From contig OX375872.1 in the NCBI GenBank assembly GCA_947359465.1, forward strand, positions 129,505,083 to 129,569,082: DNA of 64,000 bases, in the 5' to 3' direction. The stretch comes from Metellina segmentata (lineage: Eukaryota > Arthropoda > Arachnida > Araneae > Tetragnathidae). Of this stretch, positions 1 to 11,739 are shown piece after piece. Each line of letters opens with the position of its first letter. Positions within the stretch are counted from its first letter, which is position 1. A program made the translations under genes and the position numbers. Below the pieces are notes generated by a model. That model saw nothing but the letters and a program-made list of their open reading frames with translations. It had not been told where the DNA came from and made no database searches.

Positions 1-1090
1 AGTATAGGTTTTAAATTTTACTTGGTAAATTAATTTTGGCCATACAATCACGAGTTTTGGATGCTGAAGACGTTAACTCAATAAGTAACAATTAAAGTGT
101 TTTGAGATAGTTTAATTTAGTGACGTTTTTATTTTATAGGAATAATTTTAACTCAATAGAATTCGAGTGCTCTGTTGGTTATCGTTACGGAGTGCTACTT
201 ATCGTACGGAGAGTACACTAAAACTTGGATCCAGTTTGTGTTGATTTAATAAAGAAAATGCACTAGTGGAGTATTTTTGTGGACTAAAATACATAATATC
301 TCTTAAATATTTAAGCCTTTTATGTAATGGACATCCATCCAAGGACAATGGTTCGCAATTTTGAAACACGGTCAGGTGACGAATTTAACATTGGGAACTC
401 CAAATTTTCTGTAGTTATAATTCCAAAACGGCTATACCAAATTAGATGAAACTTGGTTTTTGAAGTTAAATTGGGCTGACATAGATTCGCAATTTCGTGT
501 CAAAAAAGGATTGCTATTGAAAGGTATGAAGTTGGTGCTCAATTAATTATGAAGACGGCTCCTTATGCAAATTTTATGCATATGATTTATAGAAGAAATT
601 ATTCCCTACCGAATGACATCTTTTAATTTGCTCTTCTGTTAAAATTGTTTGATTGAAGAGTGGTGGATCGTTTTTTTACGCGATTGTACATGTACATACA
701 TGTTATAGACTTGAGTGAAGTCTGTATATCCTTGGATGGTATAAACCGTTACTTCGGCAATGAGTAACGAGTTACAATAATAGTTAGGTATGAGCACATT
801 TTTTTGTTGGTATATTTTGGGATTATTAGGAGAAATTAAATTATTAATCTCTTTCCACATTGCCAGTCCACGTCTGCTCAAGACCTCTTCATGTGATAAA
901 CATGAATGCACTTCGATGGTAAAGTACATATACCATTGCAGGATATATATACTTTACTCTCTTTCAGTTTGAAATAGGAATTTTGAGTGAATTGTGCTAT
1001 TTGGGAAAGCATACCAACGAAATAAATTGATGAAGGTATAGATGGAAAAGGTACCAAATGTTTGTGTGACAGTTTTCAGGGAGAGTTGAT
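1..1090. other. AT-rich stretch with no recognised gene
   Basis: I see no coding similarity, RNA gene or clear repeat here. The open frames are below 100 codons and overlap on both strands. Confidence 0.6.
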
Positions 1091-1095
1091 GAGTT

Positions 1096-1440
1096 TTGGT
1101 AGAAGGAGATTCGGTAAAGACATTAACTGATATAGTATTAACCCTCCTGGAGGTTTATCATCTCGTCAGAAACCACCCAGTACTTATCAGTCTTTGGTGT
1201 AAAAGCCTGTTTCAGAATGTCACAAGTTCCGGGCAAGGGACCATTTGCTTTTTTCTACTTGGATCTTCATTCTCCTAGGAATAACTGGGCAGTTTTGTCT
1301 GAAGATTCGGTAGAGACACTAACTGAAATAGTATTAGCCCTCTTGGTGGTCTATCTTCTCACCAGAAACTCCCCTGTTCTGGCCAGTCTCTGGTGCGAAA
1401 GCCTGTTTCAGAATTTCACAAGTCTATATTATCAAACTAG
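1096..1440 (+). repeat. Two-copy tandem repeat, period about 196 bp
   Basis: The segment beginning GATTCGGTAAAGACATTAAC recurs 196 bp later as a diverged copy. Both copies contain a CCTGTTTCAGAATNTCACAAG-like core. A third copy lies at about 20320-20500, inside a TTAA-bounded element. Copy one also contains TTAACCCTCCTGGAGG at 1138, close to the terminal repeat of the palindromic TTAA family, so these may be interior pieces of longer members of that family. Confidence 0.6.
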
Positions 1441-1950
1441 AAAAAGTAATGAAAAAACGTACTGTCAGCCAACAAGCCCTTTGGTATAAAATACCGTTCC
1501 TGGATTATTAAAATCGTAACATACTTTAGCACAATCACTTAGTTAAACTGAAGACCAAAAATTTTCCGTTCTTATCTGTAAGAATCTGCATTCCGAAAAC
1601 TAAAACTTACTCATCTCTAGCGTCATCATATTACATGGAAATATTAGCTAAGACATCAATGGACAGGAAACGTTTTAGACTTACTGAGCGTTGTTCACGT
1701 AAAACCGTGACGTTTCCAGATTTCATGATATTAGATGGAGACAGTCATCAGGCAACCGGGAAATTTCAAGCTTCTTGACTCTTATGAAACATTGTTCACC
1801 CAAAGGCATATCGTATTCAGCATTCATGTTAACTGGAGATTTTAACATGATATCAAGGATCGTGAAGTTTCTTTTGAAGTTTCCAGACTGACGGAAATAT
1901 GAATTAAACAAATTCCAGGCACTTGATTTAACGTCATTAGCAATCTGGCT
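1441..1950. other. No recognised feature
   Basis: Moderately AT-rich sequence without a recognisable gene or repeat. Confidence 0.5.
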
Positions 1951-2202
1951 TCCTGGGCCGCCCGGTTGAAAGAGTAACGGACCAGCAACCAGAGGTTCTA
2001 ATCCGACCAAAGACCGTGGTATACGAAGGGGGCTGGTGCTCGTTAAACCTGTCACGGCCTCAAATGTCCTCGCGTTGGCGTGATGTGGAAGTTTGGAGAG
2101 TTGAATTCCAACTTAGGTTTTATCTCGTCATCTGACTGTGGTTCAAAATTACGTGGTGTTGTCCTCGAATATTTTCCTTGGTAGATTGATCCCGAACCCA
2201 AA
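1951..2202 (+). mobile_element. SINE-1 copy (tRNA-derived SINE), plus orientation
   Basis: The head carries the tRNA-like motif of the family (about ACGGACCAGCAACCAGAGG, then TTCTAATCC as a damaged B box). The shared body follows: TCCTCGCGTTGGCGTGATG, GGAAGTTTGGAGAG, CATCTGACTGTGGTTCAAAA and ACGTGGTGTTGTCCTCG. It stops near GATTGATCCCGAACCC, before the usual CCAATAGCCCGTTGTG tail. Family membership rests on more than 20 relatives in this window; tRNA origin is inferred from the B-box-like motif. Confidence 0.8.
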
Positions 2203-2782
2203 CCATTTCATGTCTAGCGGATCGAAGTCACCACAAACTTTTTTAAACAGTATAAAACCAAGGGTATTTAAGGGTAGGTGCTGTATACAAAGTTGAATGT
2301 AGGGTTAAAATGCAAACAAACCTATTTACACACACAATGCAGCTTTCATTACAATATAATAATAAATATATAGGCATCAATTCCAAAATTGGTAATTTAA
2401 ATACCTATTTTCTAACTGTTACATTTTTTTAATTACATAAAGCTTTGTCAACGCGCGTTAGGGTAGGATTAATTATTTGATTAGTGAATTAATCGACTTA
2501 GTTCGGCGCAGAAAGTGCCGACAGTCCCTAGTTGCTGTTATAATAACTAGTCACAGTTAATTACAATTTTCAATCACATCTCTTGAATCAACTTCAACTA
2601 TGCCCTAATGGACTTTGACAATGGCATAGAAATTACTCTTCCAATGACATTTAAATCACCGTTTTTCAAAGCATTAAATACGAACAATGACACTGAAAGA
2701 TTTTTACTTTGCCATCGACTTCTAGTCTGTCTTTTCTGATTAACAGAAATAAAGGAGGGTAGGGGTAGGCGGTTAATTAATG
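2203..2782. other. No recognised feature
   Basis: AT-rich sequence with no gene or repeat that I can identify. Confidence 0.5.
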
Positions 2783-3050
2783 TTTAACTGGATGAACACA
2801 ACGGGCTATTGGCGATGGTCCGGGATTAATCCAGATGGGAAAGATCCCAGGACAAAACAACGTAATTTTTAATTAGTCAGATGACGAGACCAACACCTGA
2901 GTTGGCATCCCACTCTCCAAACGTACACACCACGCCATTGTGAGGATATCTGAGGTCACGATAGATTTGACCTGCACTAGCACTTGCGTACACGAACGTC
3001 TTTGGTTGAACCAAGTTTCGAACTCGCAATCCTTTACTCTTCCATCGTGG
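2783..3050 (-). mobile_element. SINE-1 copy, minus orientation
   Basis: This is the reverse complement of the SINE-1 consensus: AACACAACGGGCTATTGGCG, CAGATGACGAG, CCACTCTCCAAACGTACACA, then the head with TTTCGAACTCGCAATCC. It is close to full length, though the tail next to 2783 is abnormal because the usual GTCGCACTGGAG is replaced. Short frames on the minus strand here are SINE read-through, not genes. Confidence 0.8.
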
Positions 3051-3517
3051 CCCAAGCAAAGGATGGACCGCAAATCTAATTCAAATACAACAACCATGTC
3101 TTGTGAGTAGCCAAACAGCGTATTATGTGTCGTATACCTTAGTTGTGAATGATCCTCATTCATCATTGTTTCGATTCCATTAATAATTCAGTTTTTATTT
3201 GAAACTCAAAACGTCTGAAATTGAGATGCATGCTAATACTTCAGATAAGTGATGATATGAACATACATAAGGTATAACTGAGAATGTTTGCATGGTAAAT
3301 ACGTCTCATGCGGAATAATTAGTAACCAATTATTTACAGAAATATATTCAACTGGTCGGAAAGTCAATAGGCTACGTTCTAGATGATGAATGTGCGAAGA
3401 AGGGAAAGTACAAAATTAAGGAAGCATCGTAAAAACAATGGACGTTATATAGTTGAATTAACGTCGCCACGGGCCATTGTTGACGATCTGGGATCATTTC
3501 TGAAAGAAAACATCCAA
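3051..3517. other. No recognised feature between two SINEs
   Basis: AT-rich sequence between SINE-1 copies in opposite orientation; nothing else seen. Confidence 0.45.
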
Positions 3518-3812
3518 GCCCAGTTGGAAGAGTAACGGATTAGCAACCAGAGGGTTGTCAATTCGAATCCAACCAAAGACCGCCGAGTACAATTTAGGTT
3601 AGTACACGTTGACTACATTATGGCTACAAATGTCCTCACGTTGGCTTGGTGCGAAAGTTTGGAAAGTGGGTTACAAGCTCAGGTGGTGAACTTGTCATTT
3701 GACCATGGTTAGAAATTTTACGAGGTGTTTTCTTCGGATCTTTACATTCGGAATTGGTCCCGGACCGTTGCCAATAGCCCGTTGTGCTGCTCCAGTGTGA
3801 CATTAATTAACT
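3518..3812 (+). mobile_element. SINE-1 copy, near full length
   Basis: The copy runs from the tRNA-like head (GTTGGAAGAGTAACGGATTA, B-box-like AATTCGAATCC) through TCCTCACGTTGGC to the tail CCAATAGCCCGTTGTG and GTGACATTAATTAAC. It lacks the ACCT-rich end. It is one of the more complete copies in the window. Confidence 0.85.
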
Positions 3813-4079
3813 ACAAACCAATATAATTTTTAACTATGCTTTCCATTGTTAGTTCATTTGGTAGAATATACCCCATATGTTGAGTTATATTCTAGCATCA
3901 TCTGAACCCTTCTCGGTCTGCGAAACTTCCCTGCTAAAATCTGATGTTTACAAAAGGGAAACTAATCTGACTCTTTCAAGAATTTCCAATAATTGGCAGC
4001 TATCACCTTTATCATGTGAGCAACACGAGATTGAATATTGTATTACTGTAACTTGAAATATTGTATTTCCTTAGAATAA

Positions 4080-5160
4080 AATCATTTAGTAAGACTTTGG
4101 CTGATTATTTCCTTATAATATAGTCCCTTTTATAGATGCGATTGCTCCTTACCTTAGAAGAGAATCCCATGGAAAGATTCTATTGCTCCTTTCTTTGGAA
4201 ACGCATCCTTTTTAAAGACGTTTATCTTTTAGAAAATTATGTTTCTCTTTATCTTTTCCTTATAATAAAATCATTCAATAAGGTTCATTTGTGGTCTCAT
4301 AATTTCTTTGTAATAGAATCGTTTGGAAAAATATAAATGCTCCTTTCCTTAAAATAGAGCCCATTGCTAAGATTCTACTTCTCCTTGCCTTAGAATGTAA
4401 ACATTGGTTAAATTCTATTGGTTCTTTCCTTAGAAGCGTATCCTTTGGAAAGATTCTATTTATCCTTTTTTTTTAGAATGTAATCCTTTGGGAAAATTAT
4501 ATGTCACGAAGGTCAAAACTGGTTAGAAACCTTGCATGGAAGATTGCAGGTTACACGATAAAACTATGTGAAACTCCAGAGGTTTAATTTATATGCACGT
4601 TTTCTGAGTTGTAACAATAATCATCTATGATTGCTGTATGGTCACTGGTTAATCAAGTATATCAATCTATAATGCTCTCTTCTTATGTAATTATACAACA
4701 AATTATTGCTATTAAGATGAAGATTCACGTGCACCACAAGATGAAATAAATGGGATTTTTAACCTTCTGAGGGGTTTACACGTATCATTTCATCTCGTAA
4801 CCTGCAGTCTTCCCTGCAAGACTTCTAACCAGTTTTGACCATCTTGAGCAACAGAATCTCTCCAAAGAAACCAATGCGAAGGAAAAGGACAGTCCAAAGG
4901 ATTGTATTCTGAAGAAAAAACAATTGAATCTTTCCAAAAGATTATAATCTAAAAAAGTACCAATATAATCGTATCAAGGGATGTTATCCTAGAGAATAGA
5001 TAAATATAATAGTTTCAAAGGTTTCTATTTCCAAACAATGATACTACTGCAAGGAAATTACCGGTAAAATCGCTCCAGAGAATGATTCTGTTTTAATTGA
5101 ATCATCCTAAAAGGGCCAGTAGAATCTACGGATTCGTTAGAAAGATTTGGTTATTTAGTC
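4080..5160. repeat. Large inverted repeat (foldback) with arms of roughly 400-500 bp
   Basis: The left arm (about 4080-4590) is a run of short units of the type ATTCTATTGCTCCTTTCCTT, ending in GGTCAAAACTGGTTAGAAAC, GGAAGATTGCAGGTTAC and an AGGTTTAA edge. The right arm (about 4757-5160) is the diverged reverse complement in mirrored order: AACCTTCTGAGGGG, GTAACCTGCAGTCTTCC, TTCTAACCAGTTTTGACC, then GAATC-TTCC-AAAG units. The spacer is about 170 bp. A single-arm relative occurs at 60520-60735, so this is a dispersed family. A diverged foldback transposon or an inverted duplication would both fit. Confidence 0.65.
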
Positions 5161-6300
5161 GTAAAGTGTATTGTGGGGTAAAAGCAGTATTACTTTACTC
5201 CGAAATATCACGACGCTCACCGGGTTATGCTCGTACATTACAAATGATTTAGAAATTGCATAAAATAGATTAAAATGCGGTACGATAATAATAGTTTTGA
5301 CAAGTTATGTTTGCGCTTTTGTTTTCAAGATAAAAATCACTCTGTCAACTGAAAGAGGATTTCAGAGATCAAGCAACTTATCGTAAATCTAAGACGATAG
5401 ATCGGACGGTGAAAATTTGGGTAGCAGATTTTGACAGTTTTTTAGTGTTGACATACACACACGAGGTAATTCTTACTGGCATGAATTTTCCTTGTCCCAA
5501 ATAAATTTTTGTTTACCGAAGTAGAGGAATTATCATACTATAGCATGTTCTCCCAAACGATAACCAAATGTATATAGCGCAACTGACCAGTTGGTTGGGT
5601 TTTATGCCGCAAATGCACCAAAGACAAGACATATATCATCAAGTAATGGATATTCATACACAAGGAATATTTTACTGACAAGGATTTTAACTCTCCCCGA
5701 CGAATTTTTTTATGGAAGTAGTGGAGTGACCATACTATAGTATGTTTTCACCCTCGATAGACAAATGTATATCACGCCGCTGATAAGTTGGTTGGGTCTT
5801 ATGCCACAAAGAGTGAACTTACTGGGAAAGATGCGTCAACACATGACAGGAATCGTCAAGTAATATACATACACACAAGGAACGTTTTACTGATATAGAG
5901 GAGAAATACCCAGGTTAAGTCACAGGAATGTCTCTGGTAAGATTTTTACTTGTTCCCAATGAATCTTTGTTTAATTACGCAGGGGAATTATCATACTATA
6001 GTACATTGTCCCCACCTATTACCAAATGTATACCGCGTCGCTGATAAGTTGGTTGGGTTTTAAGCCATAAAGGCAGAACTTATTGAGAAAGATGCACCAA
6101 CACATGACACAGGAATCATCAAGTAATAGACATACACACAAGGAAAGTTTTACTCTGATATAGAAGAGAAATAAACCCAGGTTAAGTCACAGGAATGCCC
6201 CAGGTATGATGTTTACTTGTCCCCAGGGAACTTTTGTTAGAGGAATTAATCACACATACCATGTTCTCACCCGCTATTGCCAAATGTATACCGATCTTCA
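5161..6300 (-). repeat. Tandem array of SINE-2-derived units, about 4 copies of 195-260 bp
   Basis: Units repeat GATAAGTTGGTTGGGTTTTA, a GACACAGGAATCATCAAGTAAT block, ACATACACACAAGGAA, and GATATAGAAGAGAAATA. Landmarks occur near 5457, 5653, 5873 and 6132. The reverse complement matches the 3' half of the SINE-2 repeats at 42262 and 42685 (CAGTAAA..TTTC..TTGTGTGTATGTC.ATTACTTGAC) plus the ATAAAACCCAACCAAC monomer. Confidence 0.7.
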
Positions 6301-6429
6301 GTAGTATACTAATTACCCTAATTTTTGTTAATGAGGAAACGGCATTAACCATTACGTTATCCAGTTAATTTTAGTACCGGTTTAGTGTCTCGGTGTATTA
6401 AATTTAGGAGTATGTAGTGTTGTTAATGA

Positions 6430-6850
6430 TTTTAGTTATGTAATTTGCATTGATTCTAGAAAAGAGAAAACGGAATAAATTCATTATTAAACATAAGTAT
6501 GTTATTATATAAACTTATCAATGGCTGCATTCGTTTTTAGTCATTATTACATACCCGTTAGTCTATTAAGAGGTATATAAAATAAGTAATTATATGTGAA
6601 GGTAAAAAATAGTAGTGGTAGTAAGAGATAAATGAAATACCTATGGTGGGTGTCCGCGAAAGCGAATAATGGATTTAGGGAAACAAGAGAAGATTGTAAA
6701 AATTCCTATACCCCATTCAAATAAATAAGCCAAATGTGTAACAGATAAAAATTGGGAATTACACACAAACTTTTGACTAAGAGGGAGAGACATTTCCAAA
6801 AGCATCTTTATTTACGAATTTAATTAGAGTTTTGTACACATGGTTTAGGT
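6430..6850 (+). repeat. Direct duplication, copy 1
   Basis: It shares with 7227-7630 the block AGAGGTATATAAAATAAGTA, AAAAATAGTAGTGGTAGTAA, GAAATACCTATG, CAAATAAATAAG and CCAAAAGCATC. The two copies are about 780 bp apart. No coding potential is evident. Confidence 0.75.
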
Positions 6851-6959
6851 TGGTAGTTGAATTCAAGACACACGGGAAAGGTGGAACACCACAACGGGCT
6901 TACATAGTTTAGTGTCACTTGGCGTATATACACAGGGAAATGTGCTCTATTAGAATTAT

Positions 6960-7630
6960 TTCAGTTAATGTAATTCGCATAATTTTAGATGAGGTAGGTA
7001 AGTAGGTATTTAAGTAATGTCACACTGAAGTACCACAATGGGCTATTGGCGAGGGTCCGGAATCAATCCCGAAGGGAAAGATCCGAGAGAAACACCATGT
7101 AATTTTGAACCATGGTCAGATGACGAGCTCACACCAGAGCTGGTTCCCTACTCTCCAAACTTCCACACCACGTCAATGTGAGAACATTTGAGTCCACGAC
7201 AGATTTAACGTGCACCAATTTTAGATGTAAGTAATTGGCTTTAACTATTTATTAAAGATGAATATGTAATCAAATTAACTGATTGATGTCTGTATTCCTT
7301 TTTTAAATCGAAAATTGCAAGTTGAGCAATGCGTTTTAACCTATTTAGAGGTATATAAAATAAGTAATTATATGCGAAAGTAAAAAATAGTAGTGGTAGT
7401 AAGAGATAAACGAAATACCTATGCGTCCACAAAAGCAAATTATGGATTAAAGTGACACAAGAAAAGGTAAAAAAAATTGATCAAACCTATTCAAATAAAT
7501 AAGTCAAATGTATAATTTATAAAAATACATCAGAGAATTACACAGAAAATTGAGGGAAAGATGGTGGGGAAAAAGAATTCCCAAAAGCATCCTCTATTAA
7601 GAAAATTAATTCGAGTTCCCTGCAAAATAA
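6960..7630 (+). repeat. Direct duplication, copy 2, split by a SINE
   Basis: The copy begins at GTAATTCGCATAATTTTAGATG, is interrupted by SINE-1 (6992-7216), and resumes at 7217 with the repeated AATTTTAGATG. It then follows copy 1 to about 7630. The uninterrupted copy 1 acts as the empty-site reference. Confidence 0.7.
6992..7216 (-). mobile_element. 5'-truncated SINE-1 with an 11-bp target-site duplication
   Basis: The element starts with its tail (AGGTAGGTAAGTAGGTATTT) and runs CACAATGGGCTATTGGCG, TCCGAGAG, GATGACGAGC, CTCTCCAAACTTCCACACC, ending at ACGTGCACC where the tRNA-like head should begin. AATTTTAGATG flanks it on both sides (6981-6991 and 7217-7227). A direct flanking repeat, a short-repeat tail and loss of the head are hallmarks of target-primed reverse transcription. 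Confidence 0.85.
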
Positions 7631-8230
7631 AACCCAGCCTCAGAGGAGAAAAAACCTCGCGAGTTTTCTTATTTGTCGATAAATAAAACGAACTATCTCG
7701 ATAAAAGTTCATCTCCCAATTTCTTTTAATTTAAAAATCTCAAATGAAGTTACGGGGAAATCATTTTTTCGGGAGTTCCAAGATTGTATATTTAGCTAAA
7801 AAGTACGGTGGTTCGACAGCTTTCCCTGCGCGCGTCTATTAAAAAAAAAGCATAAATGAAACTAAAAAAACACCGCTGCTAAGATTGCCGGCTCTGGTAT
7901 ATTCATTCATTACGGAATACATTTTTTGTCCCCACCTCCCTGCCTTTCTTTCGGAAAGATCGCGTAAGTTATCCATATTAATGATTTCTCGAAAATACCT
8001 CATTACAAACACAGCTATTTCGTTTCCTCTGAGCAGTATAATTGCTCGCTAAGATTCGAGATCAAACAAAGCGAGCCGCCGAGCAAACATGTTGCTCGAG
8101 CCGCCACAAAGGCGGTTCGAACCGTAAGCAGTGCATTATGATTCATTTCGGAATCCATCGAGCAGAGATTCTAATTTCTTGATTCGATTGGGAAAGAGTT
8201 AATATGCGCAGGGATCTCTTTTTCGCGTTT
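7631..8230. other. Non-repetitive block with a cluster of small hairpins
   Basis: This block is not part of the adjoining duplications or satellite. It contains CGAGCAA-ACATG-TTGCTCG (8080-8098), CCGCC-ACAAA-GGCGG (8101-8115) and the palindrome GGTTCGAACC (8114-8123) in tight succession, as well as ATTAATGATTT near 7978. No protein or RNA family was recognised. Confidence 0.45.
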
Positions 8231-11200
8231 TTTCGTTTTCCTGATTTGCGTTTATCTCTGGTGATAAATTTTCTCGGTTTTCGTGTTAATAAATTGCGGT
8301 TAAATTTTAGTTACTAAGGGAATTCGGGATAGTTTTATTTAGTGTGGCTTTTCAGCGATACGCATGAATTGAAGATTTGAGAGTGAATAAAATAAAAGAT
8401 GTGTGTGTGTGTGATAATATGGAAATGTGACCAAGCATTTCCTTTATTTCTTGGGAATCAATGCATGAGTCGAGTTTATATGATAAAGTATTTGTATTGA
8501 TACATGGGAAAATCTATTTTGGTTTTCTAGTTAACAATTTAAGGTTAAAGTTTAATTAAGGGAGTGATAGTTTTCTTTGGGACGATTTTTCAGTTACGCG
8601 TGTGAATTGAAGATTTGATGGTGAAAGGACTATACAGTGAACAATCTTTCCTTTATTTCTTAGGGAATGAATGCATAAACCGAGTTGATATAGTAAAATG
8701 TTTATACATGGGAAAATCTTTTTCGGTTTCCTAGTTAATAATTTACGATTAAATTTTAATTATTAAGGGAAGGTGGTAGTTTCCTTTGGCGTGGCTTTTC
8801 AGGTAACGTGTGAATTGAAGATTTGAGGGTGAATAATGCGCCGTGTTTGCAGTAAAATGGTAATACATGAGTTAACGTTTTCCTTTTTCCAAGTTAATAA
8901 TTTATGGCTCAACTTTAATTACTGAGGGAAGATGGTAGGTTTCTTTTGTGCGACTTTTCAGTTATGCGCGTGAATCGAAGATTTGAGGGAGAATAAAAGA
9001 AAGGAGAGTATGAGTGTGTGAGAGTATATATGGATATGGTGACCAACCATTTATTTTATTCCTAGAGGAATTAATGCTTAATGCAGGAGCCGAGATTACA
9101 GTAAAATGGTAACATATGAAATATATAAAATATAACATATTTTTCGGTTTATAGTTAATAATTTACGGTTAAATTTTAATTACTATGGCAAGTTGGGAGT
9201 TTTCCTCAATGTGCGTGTGAATTGAAGATTTGAGGATGAATAAAAAGAAGGATGATAATATGGAAATATGAACAACCAATTCCTTCATAAAGTGGAAGTT
9301 TCCTTTCATTTATTTCTAGGGTAGTTAGTACATGCCCCGAGTTTAATGGTTATACATGGGGAAACGTTTTCCTAGTTAATAATTTATGGTTAAATTTTAG
9401 TTAGCTAGGAAAGTGTTGGTAATTTCCTTGGGTGTTACTTTCCTGAGGGATATGAGTGAATTGAAGATATGAAGGATGAATAAAAGAAATTATTTGAGGA
9501 TATGGAAAAGTGAACAGCCAGTTCCTTGTTAAAGAGGTTTCCTTTTCTTTATTTGTAGGCAAATCAGTGCATGCATAGAGTTTATAGTTTCCTTTCATTT
9601 ATTTCTAGGGTAATTAATGCATGCGCCGAGTTTACAGTGAAATGGTAATACACGGGGAAACGTTTTCCTAGTTAATAATTTACGGTTAAATTTTAGTTGC
9701 TAAGGAAAGGGTTGGTAATTTTCTTTGGTGTGACTTTCCTGGGGGAAATAAGTGAATTGAAGATTTGAAGGATGAATATGAGAAATTACTTGAAAATCTG
9801 GAAAAGTGAACAACCATTTCCTTGTTAAAGATAAGTTTCCTTTTCTTTGTTTGTAGGCGAATTAGTGCATGCATAGAGTTTATAGTGAGATGGTTATAAC
9901 ACAAAAAAGAGTTTGGGGTATTCTAGTCAATAAATTATGGTTAAATTTCAGTTTCTTTGGGAAGTAAGTAATTTTTTGAGTGTGACTTTTCAGCGACTGG
10001 TGTGTATAAAGGATCATAATACGGAAATATGAACAACCATTACGTGTCAAATTTCCCTTATTTTATGTTTAGGGGAATTAATGCTCGCCCCAAGTTTACA
10101 GTGAGGCACTAATGTATGGAAAACCTTTTACGGTTTTCTAGTAAATAAATTATGGATAACTTGTACTTACTAATGAAAGTAGGTTATATTTAATGCTATT
10201 ATTCTTGAGACAGATTTGAACTGAGGATTTGAGAGAAGTTAAAGAAAGGATGAGAACATGAAAGCGTGAACAACCATTTTTTTTTACAGAAATTTCATTT
10301 TCTTTATTTCTAAAGTATTCTGGTTTATAAAGTAAAGTTATATATGTTGGTTATATATAATAAAGGACGTTACGCTCTTTAGTACGTCTTTTCTGATGCA
10401 GGTTTGAATTGGAAATTGGAGGGTGAATAAAAGATAGGATGATAATAGAAATATGAACAATCACTTCCTTTATTCATTGGGAAAATAATGCGCACGCAGT
10501 GAAAGAATAATATGTAAAACAATGTTTTCGATTTTCTAATTAATAAAAACGGTTTGATTGGATTTACTAAGGGAAAAGTCGGCAGCTCTTGTGTTTTCTT
10601 TTCAATGACTGGTGTAAATTGAAGATTCGAGAGTGAATAAAAGAAAGGAATATATGGAATATGGACAAGTGCACAACTATTTCCTTTATAGGGGAAAGTT
10701 TCTTAGCCTTTATTTATAGGGAAATGAATGCAAGCTCTGGGAACGTTTGGTATTACCACGACCTTTCTTGGTATTCTAGTTAATAAAATTATAGTTAAAA
10801 TTTTAGTTAGAAGAGGAAGTGGTAATTTTTAGCATGGATTTTGTGATATTACTAAGGAATTGAAGATTTGAAAGTGAATGAAAGAAAGGAATATATGGAA
10901 TATGGATACGTGCACATCTATTTCCTTTATAGAGAAAGTTTCTTATCCTTTATTTCTAACGAAATTAAAGTATGCGCTGAGGACACGTGGTAGTAACCTT
11001 TTTTGGTATTCTGTAGTTTATAAAATTAAGCTTAAATTTTAGTTAACAAAGGAAGTGGGTTAACTTTGTATCAAGGTTTTTGTGAGATTACTGAATCGAA
11101 AGATTTTAGGGTGAATAAAGAAAAGGATGAAAGCATAATTATGAATAACCATTTTCCTCGGGAATAGTTTTCCTTCCCTTATTTCTAGGGAAATGAAAAC

Positions 11201-11600
11201 CTTTTAGGAATTCTAGTTATTATATTTCACTTACTATGGGAAGTTAGTAATTTTTTTTTTACTGGTGGCTTTTCAGTGGTTAGAAGGGAATTAAATATTC
11301 GAGGGTGAATAAAGATAGGGTGTTAGAATATGAGAATGTGAGTATATCATTCATAGAAAGGTGTTTCCTTTCATTTCTGGGGAAATCAACGCGTTCGCCG
11401 AGTTTACGCGGAAGTAATATTTCTCGGTATTCAAGTTAATAAATTAGATTAAATTTCAGCCATTAAGGGGAGTTGGGGTAAATTTATTTTCTATAGCTTT
11501 TCTAAGATAAGGGGAAATTGAAGATTTCAGAGAGTGAATAAAAGAATGAAATATATTGAGTGTAGAAATATATACGCAATCATTTGTTTTTCATCAGTGC
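8230..11600 (+). repeat. Long diverged satellite array, about 15 units of 160-300 bp
   Basis: Each unit carries GTGAATTGAAGATTTGAGGG, TGAATAAAAGAAAGGATGA, GAACAACCATTTCCTTTAT, TTTATTTCTAGGGAA-TAATGC, a GAGTTTACAGTGAAATGGTA block and AGTTAATAATTTACGGTTAA. The GAATTGAAGATTTGA landmark recurs near 8366, 8601, 8811, 8972, 9216, 9450, 9752, 10617, 10857 and 11516, with weaker copies between. Two neighbouring units at 9401-9900 are the most alike. The short minus-strand frames here are satellite read-through. Confidence 0.85.
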
Positions 11601-11689
11601 GGATATGAATTGCCCTGAGTTTGCAGTGAAAATTCTAGTGTAAGGAGTTCATATTAGACAATGTGTAACTTAAATTTGGGTCGCCGTAG

Positions 11690-11736
11690 GCCGGTTGGGA
11701 GAGTAACGAAACAGGGGTTGCAAGTTCGATTCCAAG
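11690..11736 (+). mobile_element. SINE-1 head-only fragment
   Basis: Only the tRNA-like head remains: GGCCGGTTGGGAGAGTAACG and GGGTTGCAAGTTCGATTCCAA, a good B-box match. The body is missing. Confidence 0.6.
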
Positions 11737-11739
11737 AAA

